Source of the DNA: Agapanthus africanus
Taxonomy: Eukaryota; Streptophyta; Magnoliopsida; Asparagales; Amaryllidaceae
Direction: 5' to 3'
NCBI GenBank assembly: GCA_030015575.1
Contig: JASDDO010000024.1
Coordinates: 38,402,114-38,466,113 of the forward strand
DNA: 64,000 bases
The notes under the pieces are model-generated. The model was given only the letters and a program-made list of their open reading frames with translations, made no database searches and was not told the origin of the DNA. Of the stretch, positions 1 through 11,155 are shown piece after piece (position 1 is the stretch's first letter; every line of letters starts with the position of its first letter). A program made the position numbers and the translations under genes.

Positions 1-790
1 GCCGTAAAGCCATACGGCTACTACATCTTTTGCCCGATGCAGGGAAACCCTCTGTGTGGGACTCTAAAGACTCGACACTACATTGGCAATGGGTTTAACT
101 ACAAGCACGTCAGCGGTACTAGCTGCATGTCACGGCTACCAAGGTATCTGTCGATAAGAAGGCCGATGAGCAAACTCATCCGAACTCCTACTGAGCCTAT
201 CTATGATAATCTCCGTACAGTCCGGTCTGCTCGTCTAAGAGTATCGTATATCGGGCCCAGGGGGCGTTAATCGTCAGACCCCTAATAGCGCAATAAGTCG
301 TGTCGGAGTGTAGCCCAAAACACCCTGAGAAACTACTGAAGTACCTACTAGTAAATCTCACTTGCTTTGGCTAAGGACTTTGTGTAATAGCTTTCCAAAC
401 ACAGCGCGATATCAACCCCCAATACCTGGAGAGACGATACCTATCTAACCGCCACTGCCTCCAAGTGCTTTGGGACTGCACCCAACTACTACCTGTTTGC
501 ATGACTCCTTTGAGCCGTGGTAGGGTAGTAATCTAAGAACAGTGGGAACACACTCGAGGTGAAGTAGTAGTGTCAAGTCGACGGACTAAGCTGTACTCAT
601 GTCACCTGAGAACTGCTACCCGACGATAGGCATAACACCCACCAGCAGCTCCCTACGAGTCCTGTCTAGTGTACTCATAACCCAATGAGCACCTGCATAC
701 TATCTCCAGTACGATATACTAATGGCTGTAGGACAGACCATCTCTCCTGCTGGGATGAGAAACGTATCCACTAGTCTACTCTGGAGTATC
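1..790 (-). mobile_element. Fragment G: truncated Angela-type copia LTR
   Basis: This stretch aligns by eye over its whole length with the right-hand two thirds of the LTRs of E (about 25800-26580 and 33730-34510) and D (about 51550-52350), in the same orientation. It is closer to E than to D. The left part lies outside the window, and the right side is cut by element A at 790/791. The 5 bases before A are gtatc, A's probable left target-site copy. A's other end is not recognisable, so the duplication cannot be confirmed. No coding capacity. Confidence 0.85.
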
Positions 791-1349
791 TGTTTCCCTC
801 AATAAAAGAGCAAAGCTCTGTTCAAAACTCAAGAGACAGCGCCTCACGTGCCTTCCATGAGGGTGCCAGCGCCAGAGTTAAAAACTTTTATTGGCGCCGC
901 ACGTGCTCCTCACGTGGGCGCCAATGTGTAAAGTACATGAAGGAATTAAAACCTTAATTAGTGCCCACGTGCATAGCACATGAGCGCCGATGCCTAGTAC
1001 AATTAAATTCTACTCTCTATTAAGCAGAGCCATTGGATCAAAGATCTAACGGAGATGATAAATCATTAGGATGCAGAATTAAATTCTGTTTAGAGGAAAT
1101 ATTCCTCAAATCTTTCTGAACAAGAAAGATTGCCCTATGTAAAACAGAGTACCGTTGGATTAAAAATCCAATGGTGATTAAAGAATCACTGATCTACAGA
1201 ATAAATTCTGTATGGGTAAATATTTCCCTAATCTTGTTAAAAACAAGAAAATATTTTCTGTAAAACAGAAGTCCTCGGATCAAAGATCCAACGGTGGGTA
1301 AAATCCCTAAATCATTTGGGATCTCTTAATGAGAGATTTCTTCGGAGCT

Positions 1350-1379
1350 AACCAATAAATTGCCCCTACTATATAAAGG
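1350..1379 (+). promoter_or_regulatory. CCAAT and TATA boxes of element A LTR
   Basis: aaccaata (about 1350) is followed about 12 bases later by ctatataaagg (1369-1379). The same TATA element is present in inverse orientation in both B LTRs (about 12426-12436 and 37350-37360). It probably sets the start of the element's genomic RNA about 30 bases downstream. Confidence 0.7.
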
Positions 1380-1514
1380 ACCCAAGACTTCAAGTCTAAA
1401 AAAGAGGAACCCTCCATAAGCTTAAGAAAAAAAAGAGAAAGCTTCGAAAGAACAGAGAATTAAATTCTCGAGAAGAAGAACTCTCTTTTTGGAAAATTAT
1501 GTAAATAAAAATAA

Positions 1515-1800
1515 AGGATTGCTTAGCACTCAGTGACTGGCGCCTAGCGCCCCATGTGCCTCTCACGTGGCACTATAAAATAAAGGAGTGCTTAACACTC
1601 AGTGACTGGCGCTCAGCGCCCAGCGCCCCACGTGCCTCTCACGTGGGCGCTACAAAATAAAGGAGTGCTTAGCACTCAGTGAGCGGCGCCCGGTGTCTCA
1701 CGTGTCTCTCACGTGGGCGCCACAGAATAAAAAGTGCTTGACACTCACTAGGCAGCTCCTAGCACCTCACGTGCTTCGCATGTGGGCACCATAAAGAGTG
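1515..1800 (+). repeat. G-box-bearing tandem repeat in A LTR
   Basis: About four imperfect copies of a roughly 75-bp unit, each containing a gtgcttagcac-like palindrome, a ggcgcc..gcgcc block and usually two CACGTG hexamers. By eye the whole LTR holds ten CACGTG: starts 845, 900, 911, 966, 1564, 1629, 1640, 1699, 1710 and 1768. CACGTG is the core site of plant bZIP and bHLH factors; a regulatory role here is inference. Confidence 0.75.
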
Positions 1801-3182
1801 CTCAGCACTCCATAAAAAGACAAAAAGGGTAATGTGTTTAACACTTATTGGACAAATTCCCATGACTGAAAACCCCACATGGTAATGTGTGAGCGTCAGA
1901 ACTTACATAAGTGCTCAGCATATTTCGCACAAAAAAAAGAGACTGAGCCCAAACAAGTGCTTAGCACTTCTTTTCAAATAAAAAGAAAATTGAGTGGACC
2001 AAGCCCATGTTGGCTAGGTCCCTAATTCAGATCAACCGAGCCCATGGGTTCACTACTTCCCAAACTGATTTTAGTCCCAAATACGACCATCGATCTTCCA
2101 ACTGATGATATCCAAAAACGATATTCGTCCCACATTCCTCTGAGGAAGTCTTAGTCTCAAAATACGACTAATGATTTCTGGGTTTACCACTGATTCCTTT
2201 TTCCCTCAAATACGGGAATTGGTCCAAGGGTACATCTCTCTATACCTCTGAAGCATGTCGTTGTAATTCCTCAACGTTTTCAGAAAGGTAGCGGGTCTCG
2301 ACAACCAACTGCTTTTGGGTGCACTTCCCAAGCTGACGTGCACACCTTAAACCAAAACACACCTCAAAATGGGTGTATCCCACATCATCGCCGTACATCT
2401 CGTCACGTAACAAATACACGTGCATGCAAGGTGAACAATAGACCGATACGTCCTTAAACTACAATGGACCGAAATGTCCTTAAACTAAAACCTTACCTCC
2501 AAAATGGTGATCAACGGACCGTAACGTCCTCAAACTAAAACGTCGCCTCCAAAATGGCGATAATGGACCGAAACGTCCTTAAACCAAAACAATAGAGCCC
2601 AAATGCTCTCTTGTTGGATCTGAAACAAAAATGATCCTAAAACTTTGTTAAGTAGATCTTAGTCTCAAATTGGACTAACGTATCCTTAACAAAAAACCAA
2701 CTGATCCCCCAAATGCTCACATACATTTAAGTCGATCTTGATCTCAAAACAGATCAACGATCCTTAAATCAACCCAAACCCAAGTCTAAGATATACAGAT
2801 TTGGACTAATCCATGCCCTACGGGCGACGACATAAATTAGTCTCCGTATACAATCCATGGGCAACCAAAAAAAAAACACACACATGACACGAAGTGAACT
2901 TTTGGAGCAGGAGAAAGTGGTTATCACGATGTGGTAATGTAATTAACTGCAGGGGCTTGCGTCTGCAGGGAAGAGCATCCCCACAATCAAAACCCCCTCG
3001 CAAACGAGGGGGATCTGACGAAGTCTGCTACAACGGCCGCATCCGTCCAAACCTCCGATACATGGTGCCATAAATCAACTCGGCATCTTCGGAGAGGTGG
3101 ACGAATAAATCCAAATAGCATCTGCCCCCAAAATTCAGGCCAGACGTCCTAACGTCCCTGTCGCGTCTTTCGGAGGTGAACA

Positions 3183-3332
3183 GATTCTGGCACGTCCGGT
3201 GGGACCTTTTCCTCTTTCCACTCAAAACTTCGTGTGTCGTGTTCGCGAACAAATCGCGGTTTACTATGGTTGCCCCTGGATTCGAGGTACTAAGATTTGG
3301 TGTCTTACTCCTGTGCAGAGAAAAGAAGATCA
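3183..3332 (+). other. Element A leader with primer-binding site
   Basis: After a gattc spacer (3183-3187) the sequence tggcacgtccggtgggacc (3188-3206) is the likely primer-binding site. It starts with TGG, as expected for pairing with a tRNA 3' CCA end, and is conserved in B (minus strand, 35310-35327, same spacer). Which tRNA it pairs with was not determined. The rest of the leader runs to the gag ATG at 3333. Confidence 0.7.
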
Positions 3333-3437
3333 ATGGCTTCTAAGGGTACCTGCAACAGCAACTCCCGCTCCGTCCCCGCTGGAGGAGTGACATACGGGCC
3401 AAATGCGGCCTGCATCTTTTCAATGCCAGTGGAATAA

Positions 3438-3900
3438 GTGACTCAGGCCACCACTGGATTTTTCTTCGGGACCATGCTCCCGCCAGCAAGCTTCAGCGCC
3501 CTAGTGCCACCACAGGAAGCTCCAAAGAAGTCGATCTTCGATCTACTTGCAACCACCACGACCCCTCTCAATGGGTCATCCAAGTCTGCCACCTCAGTCT
3601 TTAACAGGCTGAGCCAAAGCTCAAGTGGACCCGCAAAGAGGCTCGCAATAGCTGAAGGGGTTATCCCGAAACAGAGAGCCGTTCCAGCTCCGGCAGGTGA
3701 AGTCATCAATGGAGCTTCTCCTACTAAAGGATTAGTCTTCACAAGAATAGCCATTCCAACTCCTGCTATGGGTGAAGTCATCAAAAGAGCTTCCTCTACC
3801 AGAAAGTCGGCCTTCGAAAGATTGGTCGTTCCCTCTCAACGGATGTCGGTCTTCGACAGGCTGGCACCAGCAGCCCCTAACCAAAGCATGGGGCTTGACA
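3438..3900 (+). other. Five SxFxRL peptide repeats at gag N-terminus
   Basis: The motifs KSIFDLL, TSVFNRL, GLVFTRI, KSAFERL and MSVFDRL recur about every 20-45 residues, separated by Pro/Ala/Thr-rich linkers. B's gag N-terminus has five matching motifs in the same order. Short SVFDRL-like peptides are seen in gag regions of other plant Tat-type elements; their function is unknown to me. Confidence 0.8.
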
Positions 3901-5584
3901 GAGCCACTTCCACAGTTGAGGTGATCCTATCGGCAAGGCACGCTTGACGTCGCCACTGGCACCGAGTGAGAAGAGCTGGGGGCAACTCCCCTTCTGGACT
4001 TACTCCACTAGCTACAATGGTGGAAGTTGACGCTGCTGTTCCAACCGGGAACAACTTTGAACCGTTTAGGAGGGTGCGAAAGAACTCCCCAACAGCGGTG
4101 CTGAAGAAATCTTCACTTCCTGTTGAAAACATGACGCAGGCGAAACCGGAGCAGTCCCCTCAACGACTCTCCTCCCAAATCCACAGGGTCTGGCGGAAAG
4201 TCCAGGACTCTATGATCAACAAAGAACACTCTCGTCAACCAGAGAAAATGAAGGTCCGACAAGAGGAAAATCATCCATCCACCATACAGCGAGGGGCTTC
4301 TTTCACACAGGCGCCTGCAACTTCAACCTCCCACAAAAGGACGAGGCTGGAGAAAATACCACCACCGGCGGCAAATCCCAAAAGTGATGGATCCAAACAT
4401 CCCAAGTCTGGGGGCATGATCGTGCACACCGTCTACATGGCTTTCGGGAAAGAGGATAGCCGTGCTTCCGTAAGCCATCGTCCGCAAACTCGGTCATTGA
4501 CAAAAGCTCAGGAGCAACAACAAAAGCTCCAGGAGATACTGACGAAAATGGCAGCACTCACCGGGCAGAAAGAAAGCTCAGAATCGGCATCTGAACAGCG
4601 ACAAGAACAGGAGACCGATACAGATTTCCTGCGAAGGGTGCTAGAAAGAAAATACAAGGAGGCCACGGAGCAAGCTGCTAATATAAAACAGATGGCACTC
4701 CTGTTCCAAGACATGGTTAGAATGATGATCTAGCCAGAACCTCCAGTTGAAGACCCGCCGATAATTATCGAGGACGATAGAGGGAAAACATCAAACCCTC
4801 TTCCAGCTCTATCAATAGCCAGGGAGGAAACAATCTCCAAGGCCGCCCTTGATGATTACATAGCTTAGCAAATACGAGCTCATCAAGTGAGTGAAGCGGC
4901 TGGCCAAGTCGTCAGAACTGGGCGACCGTACCCGGGCTGGTATGAATAAATCAAATACCCGCTGGGATATACCATCCCCAAGTTCCATGTGTATAAGGGG
5001 ACAGGCAATCCACATCAGCACGTCGCTCAGTTCAGAGCTTTGTGTGGCAATACTGGAGGCGATGACAAATTGCTTCTTCTCCAGTTTGTTGGCAGCTTGT
5101 CGGAGACGGCATTTGAATAGTACTCGGAGCTCCCAAATGACTCCGTCAAAACATTCAGAGAAATGGAGCTACTATTCACACAGAGGTTCACAAGCGCAAG
5201 CGAACACACCCTGATCACAGCATTAATCAATGCCAGGGTGAAGCCAGGAGAGACGTGGGTTCAATATGCAATTCAAAGGCGGAACCTATGGTCGAAATGC
5301 AAACAACACATCGAAGAGGTTCCTGCCAAGGGCATGTTCATAGGGACACTCGATCCTCAGGTGACTGTGTCCCAGTTCATGACGTTCTTTAAGCCGAACA
5401 CCTTCCAGGCTCTGATCGACAAGTTTGCCCAAATGGACCAGATGGGCCACGGACCATCTTCTTCAAAAATAGACCATTGGAATGTAAAGGGTAAAGTAAA
5501 AGCGGCCTTCATTGCCAATACTCAACAACAACCGAGTGAGCCAAAACCGGTTGCTCGCCAAAACAACGCGCGTCCGCGCCAATC

Positions 5585-5870
5585 CCTGGAAGAGAAGCGA
5601 GGACGTGCTTACTCATTTTCCCGTGATAAAACGAGGAGATTGTTTGAACTGGCAGTGCGCAGCAAACCCATCACTCTGCCAGTCCTAAAACGTCTACCAC
5701 ATCCCGGTGACGCCAACAATCCCAACTACTGCTCCTACCACAGAATGGTGAGCCACCCAATCGAAGATTGCTACGTCTTCAAAAATTAGATTGAGGACCA
5801 GTATCAACGGGGCAAATTTAAGCTTTCCGAGAACTGAAGGGTGAACCCTCCATAGAGGCATGCTCCTAAA
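5585..5870 (+). other. Zinc-knuckle-like module, copy 1
   Basis: The module reads YSFSRDKTRRLFEL, then LP.LKRLPHP, then YCSYHRMVSHPIEDCYVFKN and a broken W-IEDQYQRG. The spacing C-x2-H-x4-H-x4-C could bind zinc and RNA. The same layout returns at 6590-6850 and 8885-9155. Confidence 0.75.
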
Positions 5871-6589
5871 AAGGTGGACACGCCAGGGGCATCATGCTCA
5901 TTTGTGGAAGAAGCTCCATGGGAAGTCGTTCTTTCAGCTAAAACTAAAAGAATGCTGAAGGATTTTCAAGCGCGTCCGGCAATCAGATGGAAAAGCTTGC
6001 TAGAGCCTGAGATCATTGAGGGAATGCTGAAACCACGCCCCACACCGAAAACTGCTAATGATGGGCAAAACACCCAGGTCAAGCCTTCAAAGTTTTCGAA
6101 GGGAAAGAAGAAGACCAAGAAGCCCGTGCAGCCTGACGACAAGCGCACGGACCTGCAAAAATACACCGACACGCTGGAGGAATACAACTAAAAAGCGTGG
6201 ACCCCATTCACCCTCGAAGAGTTTCTCAACCATATACTTGAGAACGGAGATAGTGACGATGTTGAGGGAAATGACTCGTCGGGAGAAACCGAAGATTATG
6301 TAGCAAGTTGCCACATTGTTTTTCATTCATCGTTAAATAATGAAGAAACTCCCTCGGCGTTGGAAAGCAACGCAGAGGAACTGGGGGCAGGATCGGTGCC
6401 AAAATCCTCGGAGCTGCCAGAAGACCCAGTTGACAGGCTGCTAAATGAAGCTTTTTAAAAGAGCAAAGCTGACCAAGAACGTGAAACGACCATATACGAA
6501 AAGGCCAAGTGTCGGTTTTAGGCTGAAGAAGCCGCGGAAAAGATGAGTCAAAAATTACTCCACCCAAGCCAAAGCACACCTGCTAAAAA

Positions 6590-6850
6590 TAAGAGCAGAA
6601 TCAAAGCGGAGAAGCGGTTCACCAAAGCCTTGTTAATGGGAATGAAGCTGCCAACTCTTAAGGGAAATATTCCCGGGGACACATGCCTCAATGAAGCGGA
6701 TGTACATCCAAACTACTGCTTATACCATCGGAGGGTCACACACCCCACCGAAGAGTGCAATGCCTTCAAGAAGTGGTGGCAAGGATACATTGCTCACCGG
6801 CAACACTTCAAGCGGATGAAGCACAAAACCCGTCAACAGCAAAGAAGCGC
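6590..6850 (+). other. Zinc-knuckle-like module, copy 2
   Basis: The order matches copy 1: a basic FTKALL segment, KLPTL, NYCLYHRRVTHPTEECNAFK and a W-x-GY tail. It is preceded (6430-6545) by a DRLLNEAF...YEKAK stretch that recurs before copy 3 (about 8600-8720, MLIREA...YEKAR), so more than the zinc motif was duplicated. Confidence 0.75.
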
Positions 6851-7291
6851 GATAGATGAGCGTGAAAGAACGGATGGCAACTGTCATATGGTTGATGCCA
6901 GTTCGACAAAAGAAAAATCTTGAGTTCTTACATTCGGGAGCGATTCTGAGGAAGAAATAACCCTCAGCTCTCTCTTCAAAGAATCCACCTCTGGAAAAGA
7001 AGAAGATGAGAAGAACCATGAGAACATTCAGCTACGTAACCGTACGTTGCCTGAAAAGAATCTCGGGCCTACAAATAGAGGTTCGAGCAAAATAGATAAG
7101 GGAAGGAAAAAGTCTCTAAGGAAATTGCCCTCGATGATAAAGTCGTCAAAGTGATCGCAGCCAAGGACCCGCCTAAGAAAAACAAGGTGGATTACAATGT
7201 TCTGGCATATCTGAGGAAGATACCCTCACAACTGAGCATATTGGATGCTCTCCTCCTGTCCAAAGAGGCATGAGATTCTCTTATCAAGGCA

Positions 7292-7900
7292 TTGGAAGAG
7301 CCCGATCAGTTCCAAGCTTTCCTTGTAGAAGAAAAGATGAAGGACGAGCTGGCAGAGGTTCATACAGCTGCCATTACATTCGGCGATGAAGATCTCCTCT
7401 TCGGAACATGCGAGCACAACCGTCCTCTATATGTCATCGGGTACTGCCACGACATTAAGATAGGGAAGATCCTGATCGACAATGGGTCCTCCGTTAACCT
7501 TCTCAATGTGAAGGTGCTGAAGGTGATTTGCATGAACGTTCAGCACCTGGCCCAGGACAAAATTACTATCTCCGGGTTCGACTCAAAGTCATCACGGACG
7601 CTGGGGTCCGTAATATTGACATTACGCTTTGGGCTTCTCATCACTGACTTCAAATTTCATGTCATCGACGCCAAGACTTGCTACAACGCTCTGCTCGGCC
7701 GGCCTTGGTTACACGAGTTCAACGTCATCCTTTCTATACAACATCAGTGTATGAAGTATTTCAAAGACGGCCTCGGGTACACCGTTACGGTGGAGCTAAA
7801 CCCGTTCTCCGTAAACGAAGTCCGAAAATATAAAGACACAAAGTACTTCTTACCAGACTTCAAAGACACGGAAAGATGTCATAAGCCGGAGAATAAATAA
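7292..7900 (+). pseudogene. Element A protease region
   Basis: A 202-codon open stretch carries a retropepsin-like active site, ILIDNGSSVNLL (about 7470-7505), in the place of the usual D-T/S-G triad, followed by the typical hydrophobic strand and ALLGRPWLHEF (about 7690). It would cleave the polyprotein. It lies between gag and reverse transcriptase as in Ty3/gypsy elements. The middle residue is Asn (DNG); B also has DNG, so this looks like a family feature. The upstream frame is broken near 7100 and by a TGA near 7271. Confidence 0.8.
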
Positions 7901-9480
7901 AAAGCTGTCACTACTATCCCGATCTTTGGGATCTATACCGAGGAGGATGAGGAGATAGTCCACTCTGTGAAACCCCAAGGCAATAGGCCCGGACCATCTA
8001 TCCCTATTTTGGTCTTCGGCAGTGACTCTGAGGACGAGGCCAACGCAGTGTTCTCCGTTCGCCCGTCAATGCAGACCTTCACTGGAGCTGATCAGAGTTT
8101 ATAAATTACCATGGTTTCGCAGCGGCATTACAGGGAACTTGATGCGCTCGATAAATACGGCGTGCAAGAGCTGACCTTCTACGTCCCTCCTAGACGAAAA
8201 GGCGAAAAGGCAATCCTCTTCTACCAATCTACGTAGACTAAAGTGGAAAAAGAATTCTGGCATGGTGCCAATTTTGCGTTTGACAGGCTTCAACCAATCC
8301 GTCTACCTAGATATTACACAGAGGGATTGAAAAGGCTATTAAAATGCTAAGGTGTACCTTTCAAACAGACCACTCGACAAGCCCAGTTCTACAAAAAGAT
8401 TTGGGACGGCCCCGGGACACAGCGAAAGATGCCCAACGGGAGAATGGAGACGATTAGTCTCGGATACGTTCGGTCAAATAAACAAGAGCGATTCCACAAT
8501 TGCCACGTCATAAATAGCTTCGGTAAAGAAGGGAGCATTTTTCCAAATGGTCATAACCTTGAACCAGAGCGAGATCCCGCCATAAGAACGTCAAGTCCAT
8601 CGTTCGAAGAGCAGGTTGCTATGCTAATAAGGGAAGCCGGTCAAAAGGTCCAGTATAACCACAACCGTGAAATGGCTATTTACGAAAAGGCCAGGACTCA
8701 GCGTCTCATTCAGCAGTCTACGGAAAAGGAAGATTACAATGCCCTTCACCTTCAGCCTGCTTTACGTTCTCGCGACAAGAAAAAACCCCCGATGTAGAGG
8801 CAAAAATAAGGTGAAGAATGAGAATGACGTTCAAAGACAGCGAGGTGGATCCAAGAAGCAGCTTGATCGAGGAAAAGTCAACTGGAATTCGTCTTTTATG
8901 AAGAAGATGGGCCGGGAATACTCTTTCCCCCAAGACAAGACAAGGAAAATATTTGATCTTGTCATTAAGCATCAAATGATGATGCTCCCGGAGTTTCGGC
9001 ACCCCGAACAAATAAACGAGGTCCATCACCTGGCTTATTGCTCCTACCACTGAGCAATAGGACATCCTCCTGAAGACTGCTTCACCTTCAAAGACTAGGT
9101 CGAAGACCGGTATCGGCAAGACAGGTTTGGTCTATCCGACTGTTGGAGGGTAACCCCACCACGAAAGCATAAGCCAAAAGCAACCTATATTGCGAGGGTA
9201 AGTCCAGATCAACATCGAGCTCGGAAACGAACTCGTACCTGCCACGTGATAACATTCTCAAAGGAAGAGGAGCATAAGAACATGGATGACCTTTTCCAGT
9301 GCTTCGCAAATGAGAATAAGTACGAGATGATCCCAGAATTTCCACCGGCGCCAAAAGAATTGGAAGATAGGATACACATCACGACGGACAACCTAAGGAA
9401 AATTGACTTGGGCACGGTAAACGATCCGAGGCCAACGTTCGTCAGTGAGCTGCTGTCTAAAAAGTAGGTGGCCACACTAA
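7901..9480 (+). pseudogene. Element A protease-RT linker with third zinc-knuckle-like copy
   Basis: Open stretches (8429-8797, 8667-9053, 9246-9467) alternate with stops. The part 8045-8420 reads FYVPPRRKGEKAILF and FDRLQP and matches no domain I know. From about 8600 an IREAG...YEKAR segment leads to EYSFPQDKTRKIFDL (8920), YCSYH-stop-AIGHPPEDCFTFKD (about 9035-9100) and VEDRYRQDRFG. The last part before the RT (9246-9467) contains LRKIDLGTVNDPRPTFVSELL, the usual run-in to Tat reverse transcriptases. The region is about 1.6 kb; a further copy of a gag-type module here is unusual. Confidence 0.7.
8885..9155 (+). other. Zinc-knuckle-like module, copy 3
   Basis: Same order as copies 1 and 2: YSFPQDKTRKIFDL, LPEFRHP, YCSYH-(stop)-AIGHPPEDCFTFKD, a stop where copy 2 has W, and VEDRYRQDRF. 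It lies after the protease, where no nucleocapsid motif is normally expected. Confidence 0.75.
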
Positions 9481-10353
9481 AGGACGTGCTTATACAATAT
9501 AAAGATTGCTTCGCATGGAATTATTCCGAGATGTCAGGACTAGATCCAGAAATAGCGGTCCATAAACTGGCGATATCACCCGACGTCAAGCCAATCAAAT
9601 AGGCGCCAAGAAGAATGTGGCTCGAGCTCGAGATGAGTATCAATGCTGAAGTCAAGAAACTAATTGACTCCGGCTTCATCCAAGAATTTCAATATCTTGA
9701 CTAGATCACCAATATCTTTCCAGTGATGAAGAAAAATGGGACGGTGCGCATCTGCGTGGACTTTCGAGACCTCAACAAAACTTGCCCGAAGGATAACTTC
9801 CCAGTACCTATTACCGAGCTGATGATCGATAACACGTCTGCCTATGAGGTCTTCTACTTCATGGATGGATCTTCGGGGTATAATCAAATAAAAATGCATC
9901 CTAAAGACCAAAAGAACACCGTTTTTCAGACTCCGCTGGGCATATTCTGCTATAGGGTGATGCCCTTCGGTCTGAAGAACGCAGGCGCTACCTATCAGAG
10001 GGCTATGATGAAGATCCTCGATGACCTCATACATGAGATTGTCGAATTTTATATCGACGACCTTGTGGTGAAAAGCAAATCGTACGAAGAACACTAGGAG
10101 CATTTGAACATAATATTCCAGCATCTTCGGAAGTACAATCTGAAGATGAATCCTCTGAAATGTGCATTTGGAGTCTCCTCAGGAAAATTACTAAGATTCA
10201 TCATACGACACCGAGGCATAGAAATAGACCCATCAAAGATTAAGGTGATCCTGGAAATGCCAATGCCAAGAACTCTCAAACAATTTCGGTCTCTCCAAGG
10301 AAAGCTCGCATATATCCGACGGTTCATAGCTAACCTCTCCGGAAAATGCCGCA
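9481..10353 (+). pseudogene. Element A reverse transcriptase, 5' part
   Basis: A Ty3/gypsy reverse transcriptase: ICVDFRDLNKTCPKDNFPVP (about 9750-9810), MDGSSGYNQIKMHP (9860), MPFGLKNAGATYQRAM (9960) and the catalytic YIDD (about 10050-10061). It is interrupted after LSGK at 10353 by element B; the thumb/connection continues at 38041. Stops include TAG near 9600, TAG near 9702 and TAG near 10096. It would copy element RNA to DNA in cytoplasmic particles. Confidence 0.9.
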
Positions 10354-10904
10354 TGTTCTCCGCCGAAAGCCGCGACCGGGACCGCGTAGGTCGTTTGGCC
10401 TGAATTTTGGGGGAAGATGCTATTTTTTTTTATCTGTCCACCTCTCCGAAGATGCTAAGTTGATTTATGGCACCGTGTATCGAAGGTTTAGACGGACGCG
10501 GCCGATGTAGCAGACTTCGTCAGATTCCCCCTCATTGTGAGGGGTTTTTGATTGTAGGGACGCTTTTCCCTGCAGGCGCAAGCTCTGCAGTTAATTACGC
10601 TACCACATCGCGGTAACAACTTTCTCTTTCTCCAAATGGTCATTTCGTGTCGTGTGTTTTTTTTTCTTTTTTTGTTGCCCGTGGATTGTATACGGAGACT
10701 AATTTATGTTGTCGCTCGTAGGGCGTGGATTAGTCAAAATCCGTATTTTCTTAGATTTGGGTTTGGGTTGGGTTTAAATATCGTTAATCTCATTTAAGAC
10801 TAAGATCAACTTAAACGTTTGTTAAGGATACGTTAGTCTAATTTTAGACTAAGATCTATTTAACATGATCATTTAGATCCAACAAAAGAGCACTTGGACT
10901 CTAT

Positions 10905-11155
10905 TGTTTTAGTTTAGGGACATTGCGGTCCATTGGGTTTAAGGACATCATAGTCTGTGATAGTTTAAAGACGTCATAGTCTGTAAAGTTTAAAGACATC
11001 ATAGTCTATGAGTTTAAGGACTTCACAGTCTATAAAGTTTAAGGACATCATAGTCCATGAGTTTAAGGACCCTACAGTCCATAAAGTTTAAGCCCCACAG
11101 TCCATAAAGTTTAAGGACGTCATAGTCTAGTTTAAAGACGTCATACTCTGTGTGG
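10905..11155 (-). repeat. Short tandem repeat 'tttaaggacatcatagtc' in B LTR
   Basis: About ten imperfect units of 25-35 bp. The same array is in the other B LTR (about 35895-36110), with a diverged inverse version in A (2440-2600). Confidence 0.8.

Larger units (their letters stand above)
791..3182 (+). repeat. Element A 5' LTR (about 2.4 kb)
   Basis: It starts tgtttccc and ends gtgaaca, followed by a gattc spacer and the primer site. Both B LTRs match it in inverted orientation, with the same end sequences. It contains a CCAAT box and TATA box, three copies of an about 120-bp unit rich in short palindromes (about 1020-1330), about four copies of a G-box-containing unit of roughly 75 bp (1515-1800), and a run of 'ggaccgaaacgtcctta'-type repeats (2440-2600). 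No protein is encoded. Confidence 0.9.
3333..7291 (+). pseudogene. Element A gag region (decayed)
   Basis: One reading frame can be followed from ATG 3333 to about 7100, broken only by stop codons (for example TAA 3435, TGA 3945, TAG 4731, TAG 4866, TAA 4947, TAG 5118, TAG 5787). A frame change near 7100 then leads into the protease. The N-terminus (3438-3900) carries five SxFxRL-type repeats. A lysine- and glutamine-rich coiled-coil-like stretch follows (about 4500-4730), then a Retrotrans_gag domain (about 4950-5470, GNPHQHVAQF and TWVQYAIQRR). Two CxxH..H..C zinc-knuckle-like modules follow (5585-5870 and 6590-6850). In a working element this would be the RNA-binding particle protein. Stops at 3435 and 3945 sit where B has glutamine and arginine codons, so they are decay. 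Confidence 0.85.

Noticed and set aside
37..270. 77-codon frame at window start
   Set aside because: Lies within copia LTR fragment G and is not kept in the homologous LTRs of D and E.
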